Assembly (NCBI RefSeq): GCF_001984155.1
Contig: NZ_MTQO01000041.1
Span: 1-64,000, forward strand
Length of the DNA stretch: 64,000 nt
Source: Actinosynnema sp. ALI-1.44
GTDB taxonomy: Bacteria; Actinomycetota; Actinomycetes; Mycobacteriales; Pseudonocardiaceae
Direction: 5' to 3'
The notes beneath the pieces were generated by a model. The model was not told the origin of the DNA and did no database searches. It was given only the letters and a program-made list of their open reading frames with translations. Positions 34,027-43,863 of the stretch are shown piece by piece. Position 1 is the first letter of the stretch, and each line of letters opens with the position of its first letter. The position numbers and the translations under genes are program-made.

Positions 34027-35372
34027 AGGTACAACTGGACCGCGGCCACGAACAGCAGCAGCAACGGGCCGCGCAGCAGCTGGCGGACCATGTTGGGCTG
34101 GAACAAGCCGAACGGTGTGTCCACCGCTCCGCCGGAGTAGTCGAACGACGGCTGGGAGGCCCGCCGGTACACGAACGCCACCGCACCGACCGGTACGAGC
34201 GCCGAGGCGAGCGCGAAACCCGAAGCCGGACTCGTGCCGACTGTCCACAACAGCGCCATCACCGTCGGCACCACGAGGTGGGCCAGGCGCAGGCCCGCGT
34301 CGCTGCCGCCGAGGGACCGGCGCATCGCGGCCGAGCGGCAGATGTGACGCAGCCCGGCGGCAAACGGGTTCACCGCCACCGCGCAGGCCACCAACTGCAC
34401 GGTGGGCACGAACGTCTCCGGCAGCAGCCGTTGCGCCGCGTACGGCGCCAGCAACAGGCCTGCCCAGACGTAGAACGCCGCCCGGTTCCGGGACAGCCTG
34501 CGGACGTCGGCGAACACCATCGCCTGGTAGCGCGCCCCGCGCAGGCCACGGCTGCGCACCTTGCCGACCGCGCGCCACTTGCGCGCCGACGCGATCCCGG
34601 TGAACAGGGAGATGTCCATCCAGTTCACCGCGACCCGACTCGCCGCGAGCAGTTCCGCACCACCGGCCAGCGCGGCCCGGTCGAGCGTGCCGAGGGCCCG
34701 GTATGCCAGCACAAGCACCACGATCGGTGCGACGAGGACGACGGCCGCCACCACCGGCAGATCCAGCACCGGGGGAGGGGCGAACACGGCGACCCCGGCC
34801 ACCGACGCGCCCGTCACGACCAGCACAGTGGACAGACGATTGCCGTTGTGTGCCTTCTGTTGCAGCAGAGCACACACCGCCACCGCACCGGCGGCCATCC
34901 CCGCGCAGATGGACGTGCTCAGCAGCTTGCCCACCAGGTCGGCCTTGAGCAGCGCCGACACCGCCAGTCCGGCCACGCCACCGGCGACCGCGCCGATCAC
35001 GGCCAGCCACCAGAACCTGCGACCGAGCAACGACCGGCGGTTCAGTGGCGTCGACAGCAACCAGAACTGGAACGGCCCACTGGCCACCACCGGGCCGAAC
35101 ACCAGCAACGCCCGCACGAGCAGGCCGAGCCCGAGAACCGCGCAGCCGACGAACAGCCACTGCGCGACGGGGAGATTGGGCGGCGCCGGGCCGACCGGCG
35201 GCGCCTCGATCATCCGCCGCACGGCCTGCACGAGGATGCCGCCGTAGACCACGATGCCGAGGATGACCAGGTAGATGGTGTCGTTGCGCTCCCTGCGGGC
35301 CTGCACCGGCCGCGACCGCAGCCGCGCCGCCCTGATCTCCGCCCGGATACCGCGGACTGTGACCGTCGCCAT
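34023..35372 (-). CDS. ABC-transporter permease, DUF6297-like
   Basis: A 449-aa protein with about ten hydrophobic segments and a basic N-terminus (VRGIRAEIRAARLRSRPVQA). The conserved WLLSTPLNRRSLLGRRFWWL and later AMVFADVRRLSRNRAAFYVW fit actinomycete DUF6297 membrane proteins, which pair with a single ATPase. ATG 35372 overlaps the stop of the ATPase gene, so the two are translated together. Likely an exporter or a membrane-maintenance ABC system; cargo unknown. Confidence 0.75.
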   Translation of the reverse strand: MATVTVRGIRAEIRAARLRSRPVQARRERNDTIYLVILGIVVYGGILVQAVRRMIEAPPVGPAPPNLPVAQWLFVGCAVLGLGLLVRALLVFGPVVASGPFQFWLLSTPLNRRSLLGRRFWWLAVIGAVAGGVAGLAVSALLKADLVGKLLSTSICAGMAAGAVAVCALLQQKAHNGNRLSTVLVVTGASVAGVAVFAPPPVLDLPVVAAVVLVAPIVVLVLAYRALGTLDRAALAGGAELLAASRVAVNWMDISLFTGIASARKWRAVGKVRSRGLRGARYQAMVFADVRRLSRNRAAFYVWAGLLLAPYAAQRLLPETFVPTVQLVACAVAVNPFAAGLRHICRSAAMRRSLGGSDAGLRLAHLVVPTVMALLWTVGTSPASGFALASALVPVGAVAFVYRRASQPSFDYSGGAVDTPFGLFQPNMVRQLLRGPLLLLFVAAVQLYL

Positions 35373-35995
35373 CAGCCCAGCTCGATCCGGGCGTCCGCGA
35401 CCGCGTCCACCAGGTGCGGGTCGTGCGACGCCAGCAGGATCGCGCAGCCGTCGGCCTTCTCGTCCTGCAGCTTCTCCGCCAGCCACGCCCGGCCCGCGGC
35501 GTCCAGCCGCTGCTCCGGCTCGTCGAGCACCAGCAGCCTGCGCGGTCGCACCAGACAGGCACCCAGCGTGAACCGCCTGCGCTGGCCACTCGAAAGGGTG
35601 ATCGGCAGCTGGTCGCGCTGCTCGCCGAGATCGAGCTCGGTCAGCACCTCGTCGACCACTCCACCCGGCTCGTCGACGCCGTGCGCCCTGGCCAGCAGTT
35701 CGAGGTGTTCGACCACCGACAGCTCGGGGAAGAAGTCCGCGTCGTCCAGCGCGCACGCCAGGGCGGCCCTGACCTGGGGGTCGCTCTCGACCAGCCGCTC
35801 GCCGTCGAACACGACCTCGCCGTCGTCGGCGATGTCCGCGCCGACGACGCACCGCAACAGGGTGGTTTTGCCGGAGCCGTTCGGGCCGACCAGCGCCGCG
35901 GCACGTCCACTGTGGAGCTCGAACGACACGCCGTCGAGCACCGTGACGTCGTGGAACCGGCGGGTGAGCCCTTGGACTTCGAGCAGAGGTCGCAC
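35372..35995 (-). CDS. ABC-transporter ATP-binding protein
   Basis: A 207-aa ATPase: Walker A GPNGSGKTT (residues about 37-45), signature LSSGQRRR, Walker B RRLLVLDEPEQRLD and H-loop LLASHDPHLVD. The signature has Gln after LSSG, as usual. Slightly short but complete. It is the first gene of a two-gene unit with the DUF6297-type permease. LLRCVVGADIADDGEVVFDG is the typical exporter layout. Confidence 0.9.
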   Translation of the reverse strand: MRPLLEVQGLTRRFHDVTVLDGVSFELHSGRAAALVGPNGSGKTTLLRCVVGADIADDGEVVFDGERLVESDPQVRAALACALDDADFFPELSVVEHLELLARAHGVDEPGGVVDEVLTELDLGEQRDQLPITLSSGQRRRFTLGACLVRPRRLLVLDEPEQRLDAAGRAWLAEKLQDEKADGCAILLASHDPHLVDAVADARIELG

Positions 35996-36042
35996 CCTGC
36001 CAACGGTACCGTTGACAGGGTGCTCACCCGGCGGTGATCGGG

Positions 36043-36375
36043 TCAGTCAGGCGGCTCGGGCGTCCGCTCCTCGGCGGCCATCGACCCGCCCGCCTGATCG
36101 GCGCTCTGCCCGCGGTCGGCGGCCTCCTGTGCGATCTCCTCGTCCAGCGGCGGCAGGTCGCTGACCGACTCCGCCTGGTCCTCTTCCTCCTCGAGCCGCT
36201 CGCCGAACGGCCGGGGGTGGGACTGCTCGTACGGCGTCATGCCGTACTTGTCCACGCCGGACCAGCGCTCCGGCGGATCCATCCCGGCTTCCAGCGGGTC
36301 GGCCTGCAAACGGTCCTCGTCCAGTTCCTCGGAGACGTCCTCCCGCGGAACCGGCGCGTCGTGTTCCGAAGACAC
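36043..36375 (-). CDS. DUF5709-family acidic protein
   Basis: A 110-aa, highly acidic and probably disordered protein. LQADPLEAGMDPPERWSGVD and YGMTPYEQSHPRPFGERLEE match the repeating pattern of actinomycete DUF5709 proteins. GTG 36375 is preceded by GAGAGGAA at proper distance; the frame also opens at ATG 36435 (MVTWRQIGNP) with a weaker site. Cytoplasmic; function unknown. It ends next to a convergent or separate unit and is not obviously tied to either neighbour. Confidence 0.7.
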   Translation of the reverse strand: MSSEHDAPVPREDVSEELDEDRLQADPLEAGMDPPERWSGVDKYGMTPYEQSHPRPFGERLEEEEDQAESVSDLPPLDEEIAQEAADRGQSADQAGGSMAAEERTPEPPD

Positions 36376-36439
36376 CGGTGGTTCCTCTCGGTCGAGTGTC
36401 CCCACCGGGTTCCCGATCTGCCGCCACGTAACCATGTGG

Positions 36440-37411
36440 TCAGTCCGCTGCGACGAACCCCTCACGGGCCAGCCAGTCGCGGGCGACCACGGCGGGATCC
36501 TTGCCGTCCACATCGACCTCGGCGTTGAGCTTGCGCATGGTGTCGTTGTCCAGCCTGGCCACCACCGGCGCCAGCACCTGCGCGACCTGCGGGTGGGCGT
36601 CGGCGAAGTCCTTGCGCAGCACCGGTGCCGCGTTGTACTGCGGGAAGAACTTCTTGTCGTCCTCCAGCACCACCAGGTTCAACGCCAGGATCCGGCCGTC
36701 GGTGGTGAAGACCTCACCGAAGTTGCAGTTGCCGCTGGACGTCGCCGTGTAGATCGTGCCGGTGCCGAAGACCTTCACCTGGACCGCGCGCGCGTCGAAC
36801 CCGTACGCCTTCGCCACGCCCGGGAAACCGTCGCTGCGGCTGACGAACTCGGTCTCCAGGCAGAACACGCCCTTCGCCGGGTCCTGCCGGATCAACTCGA
36901 CCATGTCGCTCGTGGTCTTGAGGTTGTTGGCTCGCGCGAAGTCCTGGGTGACGGCGAAGGCGTACGTGTTGTTCACCTTCGAGTACGGCAGCCAGACCAG
37001 GTTGTTCTTGGCCAGGTCGGCATCACGGACCGCTTCGTACTGCGCCTTCTCCTCCGGGATCGGGTCGGTGTGGCCGAGGTAGGAGATCCAACCCGTCCCG
37101 GTGTAGTCCCACGACACGTCGATGTCGCCGGTCAGCAGTGCCTGCCGGGAACTGTTGGAGCCCTGGATGTTGGTCATGTCACGGATTTCCGCGCCCGCGG
37201 CGGTCAGCGCCACCTCGGTGATGTAGCCGAGGACGATGTTCTCGGTGAAGTCCTTCGACCCGACCGCGATGTCCACACCGGACAGCTCGGCGGCCGGCGT
37301 GATCGAGCCGGGCCCGACCTCGAACGGCAGCGCGTACGTCGTCTCGAGGCCACATCCGGCCAGCAGACCCGCTGTGGCGAGCAACGCCGTCAGGCGTGTG
37401 CGCGTCCTCAC
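36440..37411 (-). CDS. Osmoprotectant ABC transporter substrate-binding lipoprotein
   Basis: A 323-aa lipoprotein: signal MRTRTRLTALLATAGLLAGC with lipobox LAGC. The mature part is an OpuAC/OsmX-type binding protein: GVDIAVGSKDFTENIVLGYI, TGDIDVSWDYTGTGWISYLG, then FETEFVSR-type hinge (CLETEFVSRSDGFPG). Trp and Tyr residues such as WDYTGTGW form the aromatic box for quaternary amines. GTG 37411 overlaps the permease stop (GTGA). Last gene of a four-gene operon. Captures glycine betaine, choline or a related compound outside the cell; the exact ligand is unknown. Confidence 0.9.
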   Translation of the reverse strand: MRTRTRLTALLATAGLLAGCGLETTYALPFEVGPGSITPAAELSGVDIAVGSKDFTENIVLGYITEVALTAAGAEIRDMTNIQGSNSSRQALLTGDIDVSWDYTGTGWISYLGHTDPIPEEKAQYEAVRDADLAKNNLVWLPYSKVNNTYAFAVTQDFARANNLKTTSDMVELIRQDPAKGVFCLETEFVSRSDGFPGVAKAYGFDARAVQVKVFGTGTIYTATSSGNCNFGEVFTTDGRILALNLVVLEDDKKFFPQYNAAPVLRKDFADAHPQVAQVLAPVVARLDNDTMRKLNAEVDVDGKDPAVVARDWLAREGFVAAD

Positions 37412-38193
37412 CTGATTCCCTTCGGTCCGAGGTACTGCTCCGCGACGGTGCCGAGCCAGTCGACCAGCAGCGCCAGCGCGACCGCCAGCACCGAGCCGGT
37501 GATCAGCACGGTGATGCGGGACAGCTTGTACCCGGTGTCGATCAGCAGGCCGAGCCCGCCGCCGTTGACGAACACGGCCATCGTGGCCACGCCGACGGCG
37601 TGCACGAGAGCCGTCCGCAGACCGGCGAGGATCAACGGCACCGCGAGCGGGATCTCGATCCGCCGCAGCACCGCGAACGCGGACATGCCGATCCCGCGGC
37701 CCGCGTCGACCAGTGCGGGATCGACCTGCTGCAGGCCGACCATCGTGTTGCGCAGCACCGGGAGCAGTGTGTAGAACGTGATCGGCAGCGCCGCCGCCCA
37801 CAGCCCTTCCCAGCCGGACACCAGGAAGAACAGCACGAGGATGCCGATCGCCGGCGACGCCTGCCCGATGGTCGCGATCGCGAGGAACACCGGCGCGCTC
37901 GCCCTGGCCCACTGCCTGGTCAGCACGATCCCCAGCGGCACCGCGATGATCAGCACGAGCGCGGTCACCACGAAGCTGATCACCAGGTGGTCCCACACCG
38001 CGTCGAGCAGGACGGGCGCGTTGATGCTCTGCTTCTCGATCGCGTCGAGGTCCCGTGTGAACGCCCACACCAGCACACCGACGACCAGCACGACCACCAC
38101 GATCGGCTGGGCGAACATGCGCAGGCTGGACGCCTTCTTCGTCTCCTCGCGTTCGGTTGCCCCGCGTTCGGTCGCCACCGCGGTGCTGGTCAT
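37408..38193 (-). CDS. Osmoprotectant ABC transporter permease
   Basis: A 261-aa permease of the OpuCB/OpuCD (BPD_transp_1) type. The cytoplasmic EAA-like loop is DAGRGIGMSAFAVLRRIEIP, preceded by LPVLRNTMVGLQQVDPALVD, both typical of quaternary-amine importers. The first 35 residues are hydrophilic and unusually long. About six membrane segments. Its start overlaps the ATPase end by 4 bp. Confidence 0.9.
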   Translation of the reverse strand: MTSTAVATERGATEREETKKASSLRMFAQPIVVVVLVVGVLVWAFTRDLDAIEKQSINAPVLLDAVWDHLVISFVVTALVLIIAVPLGIVLTRQWARASAPVFLAIATIGQASPAIGILVLFFLVSGWEGLWAAALPITFYTLLPVLRNTMVGLQQVDPALVDAGRGIGMSAFAVLRRIEIPLAVPLILAGLRTALVHAVGVATMAVFVNGGGLGLLIDTGYKLSRITVLITGSVLAVALALLVDWLGTVAEQYLGPKGIR

Positions 38194-39287
38194 ACCGTCT
38201 CCCGCAGGTCACGGATCACGGCCATCACGGTGTCGATCTCGACCAGTCCCTTGAACTCGCCACGGGCGCCGGTCACGACCGCGTTGCCGCCTTCGGTGAG
38301 GATGGCCTCCAGCGCGTCCTGGACGGTGGACTCGGCCGCCACCATGTCCCGGATGGGCCGTCGCACCCGCGGTTCCCGCACGTGCACCCACGCCACCGGA
38401 CGACGCCTTGCGTCGAGCATCAACGCGTAGCTCCTGCCCGCGTCGGTCAGCCGCCGCCTGATCTCATCCGGTTCGTCCTGAGTGGACACGATGACTTCCG
38501 GCTGGACCAGTTCGACGTCACGGACCCGCCGCAGGGTCAGCTGTTTGAGCGAGGCGCCCGCGCCGACGAACCCGGCGACCGTGTCGTCCGCCGGGTTGGC
38601 CAGGATCACGTCGGGCGTGTCGTACTGCAGGATCTTGGACTGCTCACCGAGCACGGCGATCCGGTCGCCGAGCTTGACGGCCTCGTCGAAGTCGTGCGTG
38701 ACGAACACGATCGTCTTGCGCAGTTCCCCCTGCAGCCGCATCAGCTCGTCCTGGAGGTTGCCCCTGGTGATCGGGTCGACCGCACCGAACGGCTCGTCCA
38801 TCAGCAGGACGGGCGGGTCCGCGGCGAGTGCCCGTGCCACCCCGACGCGCTGCTGCTGCCCGCCGGACAGCTGGCGCGGGAACCGGTCGTGGAACTCCGC
38901 CGCGTCGAGGCCGACGGTGTCGAGCATCTCCTCGACGCGGTCGGCGATCTTCTTGCGGTCCCAGCCGAGCAGGCCCGGCACCACGCCGATGTTCTGCGCC
39001 ACAGTCATGTGCGGGAACAGACCGGCCTGCTGGATGGCGTACCCGATGGTGCGCCGCAGCTTGTCGGGATCGAGGGTGGACGTGTCCTCGCCGCCGATGG
39101 TGATCGTGCCGGACGTCGGCTCGATCAGCCGGTTGATCATCCGCATCGTGGTGGTCTTGCCGCACCCGGACGGCCCGACGAACACGACGATCTCGCCAGC
39201 GGGGATGGTCATGCTGAAGTTGTCGACGGCGGGCTTGCGGCGGCCGTAGCGCTTGGTCACGTCGGTCAACTGGATCTCACTGGCCAC
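38190..39287 (-). CDS. Osmoprotectant ABC transporter ATPase with CBS domains
   Basis: A 365-aa ATPase of the OpuCA/ProV type. Walker A GPSGCGKTT, signature QLSGGQQQRVGVARALAADP, Walker B VLLMDEPFGAVDP, H-loop FVTHDFDEAV. From about residue 245 to the end lie CBS-type modules (MVAAESTVQDALEAILTEGG, FKGLVEIDTVMAVI) that in OpuA-like transporters sense ionic strength or cyclic dinucleotides. The CBS pair is complete enough to regulate uptake by osmotic state. Overlaps both neighbouring genes. Confidence 0.92.
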   Translation of the reverse strand: MASEIQLTDVTKRYGRRKPAVDNFSMTIPAGEIVVFVGPSGCGKTTTMRMINRLIEPTSGTITIGGEDTSTLDPDKLRRTIGYAIQQAGLFPHMTVAQNIGVVPGLLGWDRKKIADRVEEMLDTVGLDAAEFHDRFPRQLSGGQQQRVGVARALAADPPVLLMDEPFGAVDPITRGNLQDELMRLQGELRKTIVFVTHDFDEAVKLGDRIAVLGEQSKILQYDTPDVILANPADDTVAGFVGAGASLKQLTLRRVRDVELVQPEVIVSTQDEPDEIRRRLTDAGRSYALMLDARRRPVAWVHVREPRVRRPIRDMVAAESTVQDALEAILTEGGNAVVTGARGEFKGLVEIDTVMAVIRDLRETV

Positions 39288-39927
39288 GGATGCCCCTCGA
39301 AGTCGTGTAACGGCCGATCAGCACGAAGATGCCGTCGAGCACCAGTGCGAGCACCACGATGCCCACTGTGCCCGCGATCGCCTGGTTGGTGGCGTTGGCG
39401 CTGCCCGCCCTGACAAGTCCCGCGAAGATCTCCACGCCGAGGCCGGGGCCGCGGGCGTACGCGGCGATGGCGGCGATGCCCATCAGCATCTGCGTGGACA
39501 CGCGCATCCCGGCGAGGATCGCCGGCCACGCCAGCCGCAGCTCGACCCTGGTCAGCACACCGAACCTGTTCATCCCGATGCCGCGCGCGGCATCGGTGAT
39601 CGCACCGTCCACACCGGCGAGGCCGACGATGGTGTTGCGCACGATCGGCAACAGTCCATAGAGGACAAGAGCGGCGACCGTCGGCGGCGCGCCCAGCCCG
39701 AGAACCGGGATCAGCAGACCCAGCAGGGCGAACGACGGGATGGTCAGGATGGCGCTCGTCAACGCGGTCGCGACGGCCGAGCCGAACGGGCTGCGGTACA
39801 CCGCGACCCCGACGGTGACGCCGAGCAGCGCGGCGATGATCGTGCACTGGACCACGGCGCTGACGTGCAGCAACGACTCGCTGAGCAGTCTGCTCCAGCG
39901 GTCGTCGACGAAATCCCAGAAGCTCAC
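39277..39927 (-). CDS. Osmoprotectant ABC transporter permease
   Basis: A 216-aa permease, first gene of the operon, OpuCB/OpuCD type. EAA-like loop DAARGIGMNRFGVLTRVELR and LLPIVRNTIVGLAGVDGAIT parallel those of the other permease, so the transporter has two different but related membrane subunits. About five or six membrane segments. Overlaps the ATPase start by 11 bp. Confidence 0.9.
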   Translation of the reverse strand: MSFWDFVDDRWSRLLSESLLHVSAVVQCTIIAALLGVTVGVAVYRSPFGSAVATALTSAILTIPSFALLGLLIPVLGLGAPPTVAALVLYGLLPIVRNTIVGLAGVDGAITDAARGIGMNRFGVLTRVELRLAWPAILAGMRVSTQMLMGIAAIAAYARGPGLGVEIFAGLVRAGSANATNQAIAGTVGIVVLALVLDGIFVLIGRYTTSRGIRGQ

Positions 39928-40273
39928 GGCCCTCCCCGGGTCACTTGAAAGACGGGAGAAGGTGCCCAGTAAGCGTCCACTTCAAACACCTTGTCCACCT
40001 GGTGCGGGAAACTACCGCACCACGCAGGAAAGTGTCACGGAAAGTCGTCGTCAGCTGACGGAGCGGTACCGTTCTGATTCGGTGTTGCCCGCTTCCATGA
40101 ACTCGGCGTAACCGCGTCCCGCGATCGGCGTCCCCGAACGGGTGCCCTGATAGTGGGGACCGCCGAAATAGCCGCGACCGGGGTCGAGTACGCGGTGAAC
40201 GACTGGTGTGTGCTCGCCGCCGTGCCCAGTGCGACAGTCGCTGTCCTTCGTGGACTGTCCGTTCCTCCTCCGG
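39928..40273. other. Intergenic region with a gene remnant
   Basis: About 346 bp between the osmoprotectant operon start and the end of the Old Yellow Enzyme gene. The part next to the operon (39928-40050) holds its promoter region; I see no clear hexamers there. The rest holds the remnant at 40051-40240. Confidence 0.6.
40051..40240 (-). pseudogene. C-terminal remnant of a lipocalin/AttH-like protein
   Basis: The minus-strand frame ending at the TGA at 40051-40053 reads HRVLDPGRGYFGGPHYQGTR, then SGTPIAGRGYAEFMEAGN. The pattern (Y-x-G-P-x-Y-x-G... G-x-G-Y-x-E) resembles the last strand pair of AttH/CrtC-type lipocalin-like hydratases. There is no start codon in frame and no N-terminal part, so only a tail remains. 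Confidence 0.35.
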
Positions 40274-41566
<1,293 letters not shown>

Positions 41567-41590
41567 GGTGCTCCCTTGCTCCAAGATCGA

Positions 41591-41641
41591 CTATGACACT
41601 CGTAATAGAAGGCTCATGCTGTAATATGACGAGTGACATAG
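41591..41641. promoter_or_regulatory. TetR operator candidate between OYE and TetR genes
   Basis: CTATGACACTCGT (41591-41603) and ACGAGTGACATAG (41629-41641) are inverted repeats matching at 12 of 13 positions with a 25-bp spacer. The site covers the divergent promoter region of both genes. Confidence 0.6.
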
Positions 41642-41675
41642 CAAGGGTGTATCACCCGGGTGGAGGACAAAACCG

Positions 41676-42257
41676 GTGGCAGGCGACAGCAGGGCACGGA
41701 TGATCCACAGCGCCGTGCGGCTCCTGCGCGAGCGCGGCTACAGCGGCATGGGCTTCCGTGAGGTCGTCAAGCACAGCGGCGCCCCGCGCGGCTCGATCTA
41801 CCACCACTTCCCCGGCGGAAAGGCCCAGCTCGGCGTGGAGGCGATCGGCGAGTTCGGCACGTTCGTGCGCGACGTGATCGTGGCCGTCGCCGCCGCGAAC
41901 CCGGGCGACCCGGTCGGCGCGCTGCACGCGTTCATCGAGGCGTGGCGGCAGATCGTGAAAGCCGAGGACTACCGCGCCGGGTGCCCGGTCGTCGCCGTCG
42001 GCATCGAGGAACACGAGGACGCGCCCCAGCTGATGGAAGCGGTCGTGACCGCGTTCGACCAGTGGCAGACGGCACTGGCCGAACTGCTGGCCGCCGCGGG
42101 CGTGCCGGCGAGCCGGTCGGGAACCATGGCCACGACGGCGATCGCGGCGGTCGAGGGCGCGGTGATCATGAGCAGGGCCCGCCGGGACACGAAGCCGCTG
42201 GAGGAAGTGGCCGTCGAACTCGAACTGGGGCTGCGTTCCGCGCTGAACCCGACCTGA
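41676..42257 (+). CDS. TetR/AcrR-family regulator (LmrA/YxaF type)
   Basis: A 193-aa regulator. N-terminal HTH: RARMIHSAVRLLRERGYSGM, then FREVVKHSGAPRGSIYHHFP. The C-terminal part (KAEDYRAGCPVVAVGIEEHE) is of the LmrA/YxaF type, known for drug- or flavonoid-responsive repressors. GTG 41676 follows GGAGGA at 9 nt. Most likely target: the divergent OYE gene. Confidence 0.9.
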   Translation: MAGDSRARMIHSAVRLLRERGYSGMGFREVVKHSGAPRGSIYHHFPGGKAQLGVEAIGEFGTFVRDVIVAVAAANPGDPVGALHAFIEAWRQIVKAEDYRAGCPVVAVGIEEHEDAPQLMEAVVTAFDQWQTALAELLAAAGVPASRSGTMATTAIAAVEGAVIMSRARRDTKPLEEVAVELELGLRSALNPT

Positions 42258-42268
42258 CACCGCCCGGC

Positions 42269-42694
42269 TTGCGTACGCTGTGGCAGCCGTCCTTCGACGA
42301 CGCGCTCACCGAACTCGGCGGCACGTCCGAGTTCGGGATCTTCGCGGTCCTCTCCGGGATACCCGCGTTCTTCCTGGCACTGACCTACGGCATCGGCGGC
42401 GCGACGAGGGTCGGCCGGGCGGTGGCGCAGTCCGGCGAAGCGGCGGTGGTCCTCGCCAGGACCATCTTCGGCCTCGGCGGGTTCGCCCTCGGCGCGATCG
42501 TGTTCTACTGCACCGTCCGGGGCGGCGCGAACCTGCTGCTGGGCACGTCGGATCCCTATCCGGAGGGGGGTGGGCTGGAGCCGATGTCCCCGGGCGTCGC
42601 TGTCTGGGTCGCCCTCGGCGCCGTGGTCGTCGTCCAGGTCACCGCCCAGATCTGGCTGTCGGCGAAGCCGCCCAAGCAGGCGGCGACTGCCTAG
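42269..42694 (+). CDS. Small membrane protein of unknown function
   Basis: A frame of 141 aa from TTG 42269, 11 nt after the TetR stop. It has three membrane segments (FAVLSGIPAFFLALTYGIGG, TIFGLGGFALGAIVFYCTVR, SPGVAVWVALGAVVVVQVTA). No catalytic motif is seen. The start is uncertain: no ATG or GTG begins the conserved part. It may be co-transcribed with the TetR gene. Its end overlaps the convergent gene by 4 bp. Confidence 0.55.
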   Translation: MRTLWQPSFDDALTELGGTSEFGIFAVLSGIPAFFLALTYGIGGATRVGRAVAQSGEAAVVLARTIFGLGGFALGAIVFYCTVRGGANLLLGTSDPYPEGGGLEPMSPGVAVWVALGAVVVVQVTAQIWLSAKPPKQAATA

Positions 42695-43836
42695 TCCGCC
42701 ACCAGCTCCCACGGCTTGCCGCCGTCGTTGTCGATCGCGATCACCAACCGCCCGGAGATGTGCGCCGACAGGCCGGTGCCGTCGGAGCGGTTGGCCGGAC
42801 GCAGCCGGGTGTTGATCTGGGTCGTGACGTCCGAAGGCAGTGGTCGCTCCAGCACCCCGACCAGGAACGACCCGGACGGCGAACCGAGCAGGTCCAACGG
42901 CGCCCAGTCGCCGTGCACCGGCACGTCGCCGATCTTGACCGCCGGATCGGGGGCGGTTCCGTACAGCTGGTCGGCGATGTCGTCGACGCGCTGGCTGATC
43001 CTGGTGGTGAGTTCACGCGGCGAGCCACGGTCGAAATCCCTGCCCGCGCCCTTGCGGGCAGGGGGCGGCGGAGTGTCGGCGGCCTTGCCGGGGGAGTCGA
43101 GCGCGTCCTGGTCGAACAGGTCGGTCTGGGTCGCGGCGGGCGACGGCAGCGGCTGGCCGATCGGCCCGGTCATCCCCGGCAGCCGCCCGGATCGGGTGAA
43201 CAGGTCGACCGTCGTGCCGAGACCGGTGGCGTACGCCCACGTCGTCGCCACCGGGTGCGTGCCATGGTGATGTGACCACGGCAGCATGTTGTTGAGCCGT
43301 TCGCGTTGCTGCGTGGTCACACGCGTCGGCGGCGCCTCGGACCGTCCGCGTGCCTCCCCGGCGAGCGTGAGACCGGGCATGTCGAACAGCAGGTCCGGTC
43401 GTGTCTTGGTGGCGCTGAGGTGACCGGCCAACGCGGTGGGCAACGCACCGAGCTGCGCGATGGTCCCCGAAGCCGCCCGCCACTGGTACGCGGCCTGCAC
43501 GGCGGCGACGAGCATGCCGATGCCGATCGACTCGCTGACGAACCGCCGGATGTGCGCGGCACTGGCCCGGAACACCTCGTCACGCAACCGGATGGGATAG
43601 CCGGGGTCGTTGTCGAGGTAGCACAGCATCAGCCGCAGCTCGTGCTGCCGCGTCTCGTACCGGACCATCCCGCTCGCGGGCGCCGCGAGGGCGTTCACGC
43701 CGACGGCGTAGCTCAGGTCGACCGGCAGCTTGCGGTCCGCCGCGACCCGGTGCACACCGTCGACCTCCGGGTGCGGATCGGCGAACCCGGGCCGCTCGGT
43801 CCAGGCGAACTGCCGCAAGGTGATCCAGCCCATCAC
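42691..43836 (-). CDS. Unrecognised 381-aa protein
   Basis: I do not recognise this protein. Residues 1-160 are mostly helical (RHELRLML-type, FVSESIGIGMLVAAVQAAYQ). At about 150-165 is RPDLLFDMPGLTLAGEARGR, an Asp then Glu-x-Arg spaced like the PD-(D/E)XK nuclease core but with Arg instead of Lys. A Pro-rich low-complexity linker follows (about 260-280) and the tail (VHGDWAPLDLLGSPSGSFLV, ISGRLVIAIDNDGG) looks like a separate small domain. It lies 27 nt after the FAD-monooxygenase gene on the same strand, so co-transcription is possible. No signal peptide. Confidence 0.65.
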   Translation of the reverse strand: MMGWITLRQFAWTERPGFADPHPEVDGVHRVAADRKLPVDLSYAVGVNALAAPASGMVRYETRQHELRLMLCYLDNDPGYPIRLRDEVFRASAAHIRRFVSESIGIGMLVAAVQAAYQWRAASGTIAQLGALPTALAGHLSATKTRPDLLFDMPGLTLAGEARGRSEAPPTRVTTQQRERLNNMLPWSHHHGTHPVATTWAYATGLGTTVDLFTRSGRLPGMTGPIGQPLPSPAATQTDLFDQDALDSPGKAADTPPPPARKGAGRDFDRGSPRELTTRISQRVDDIADQLYGTAPDPAVKIGDVPVHGDWAPLDLLGSPSGSFLVGVLERPLPSDVTTQINTRLRPANRSDGTGLSAHISGRLVIAIDNDGGKPWELVAD

Positions 43837-43863
43837 CGAAGGCTAATCGGTCGGCCCCCGTGC

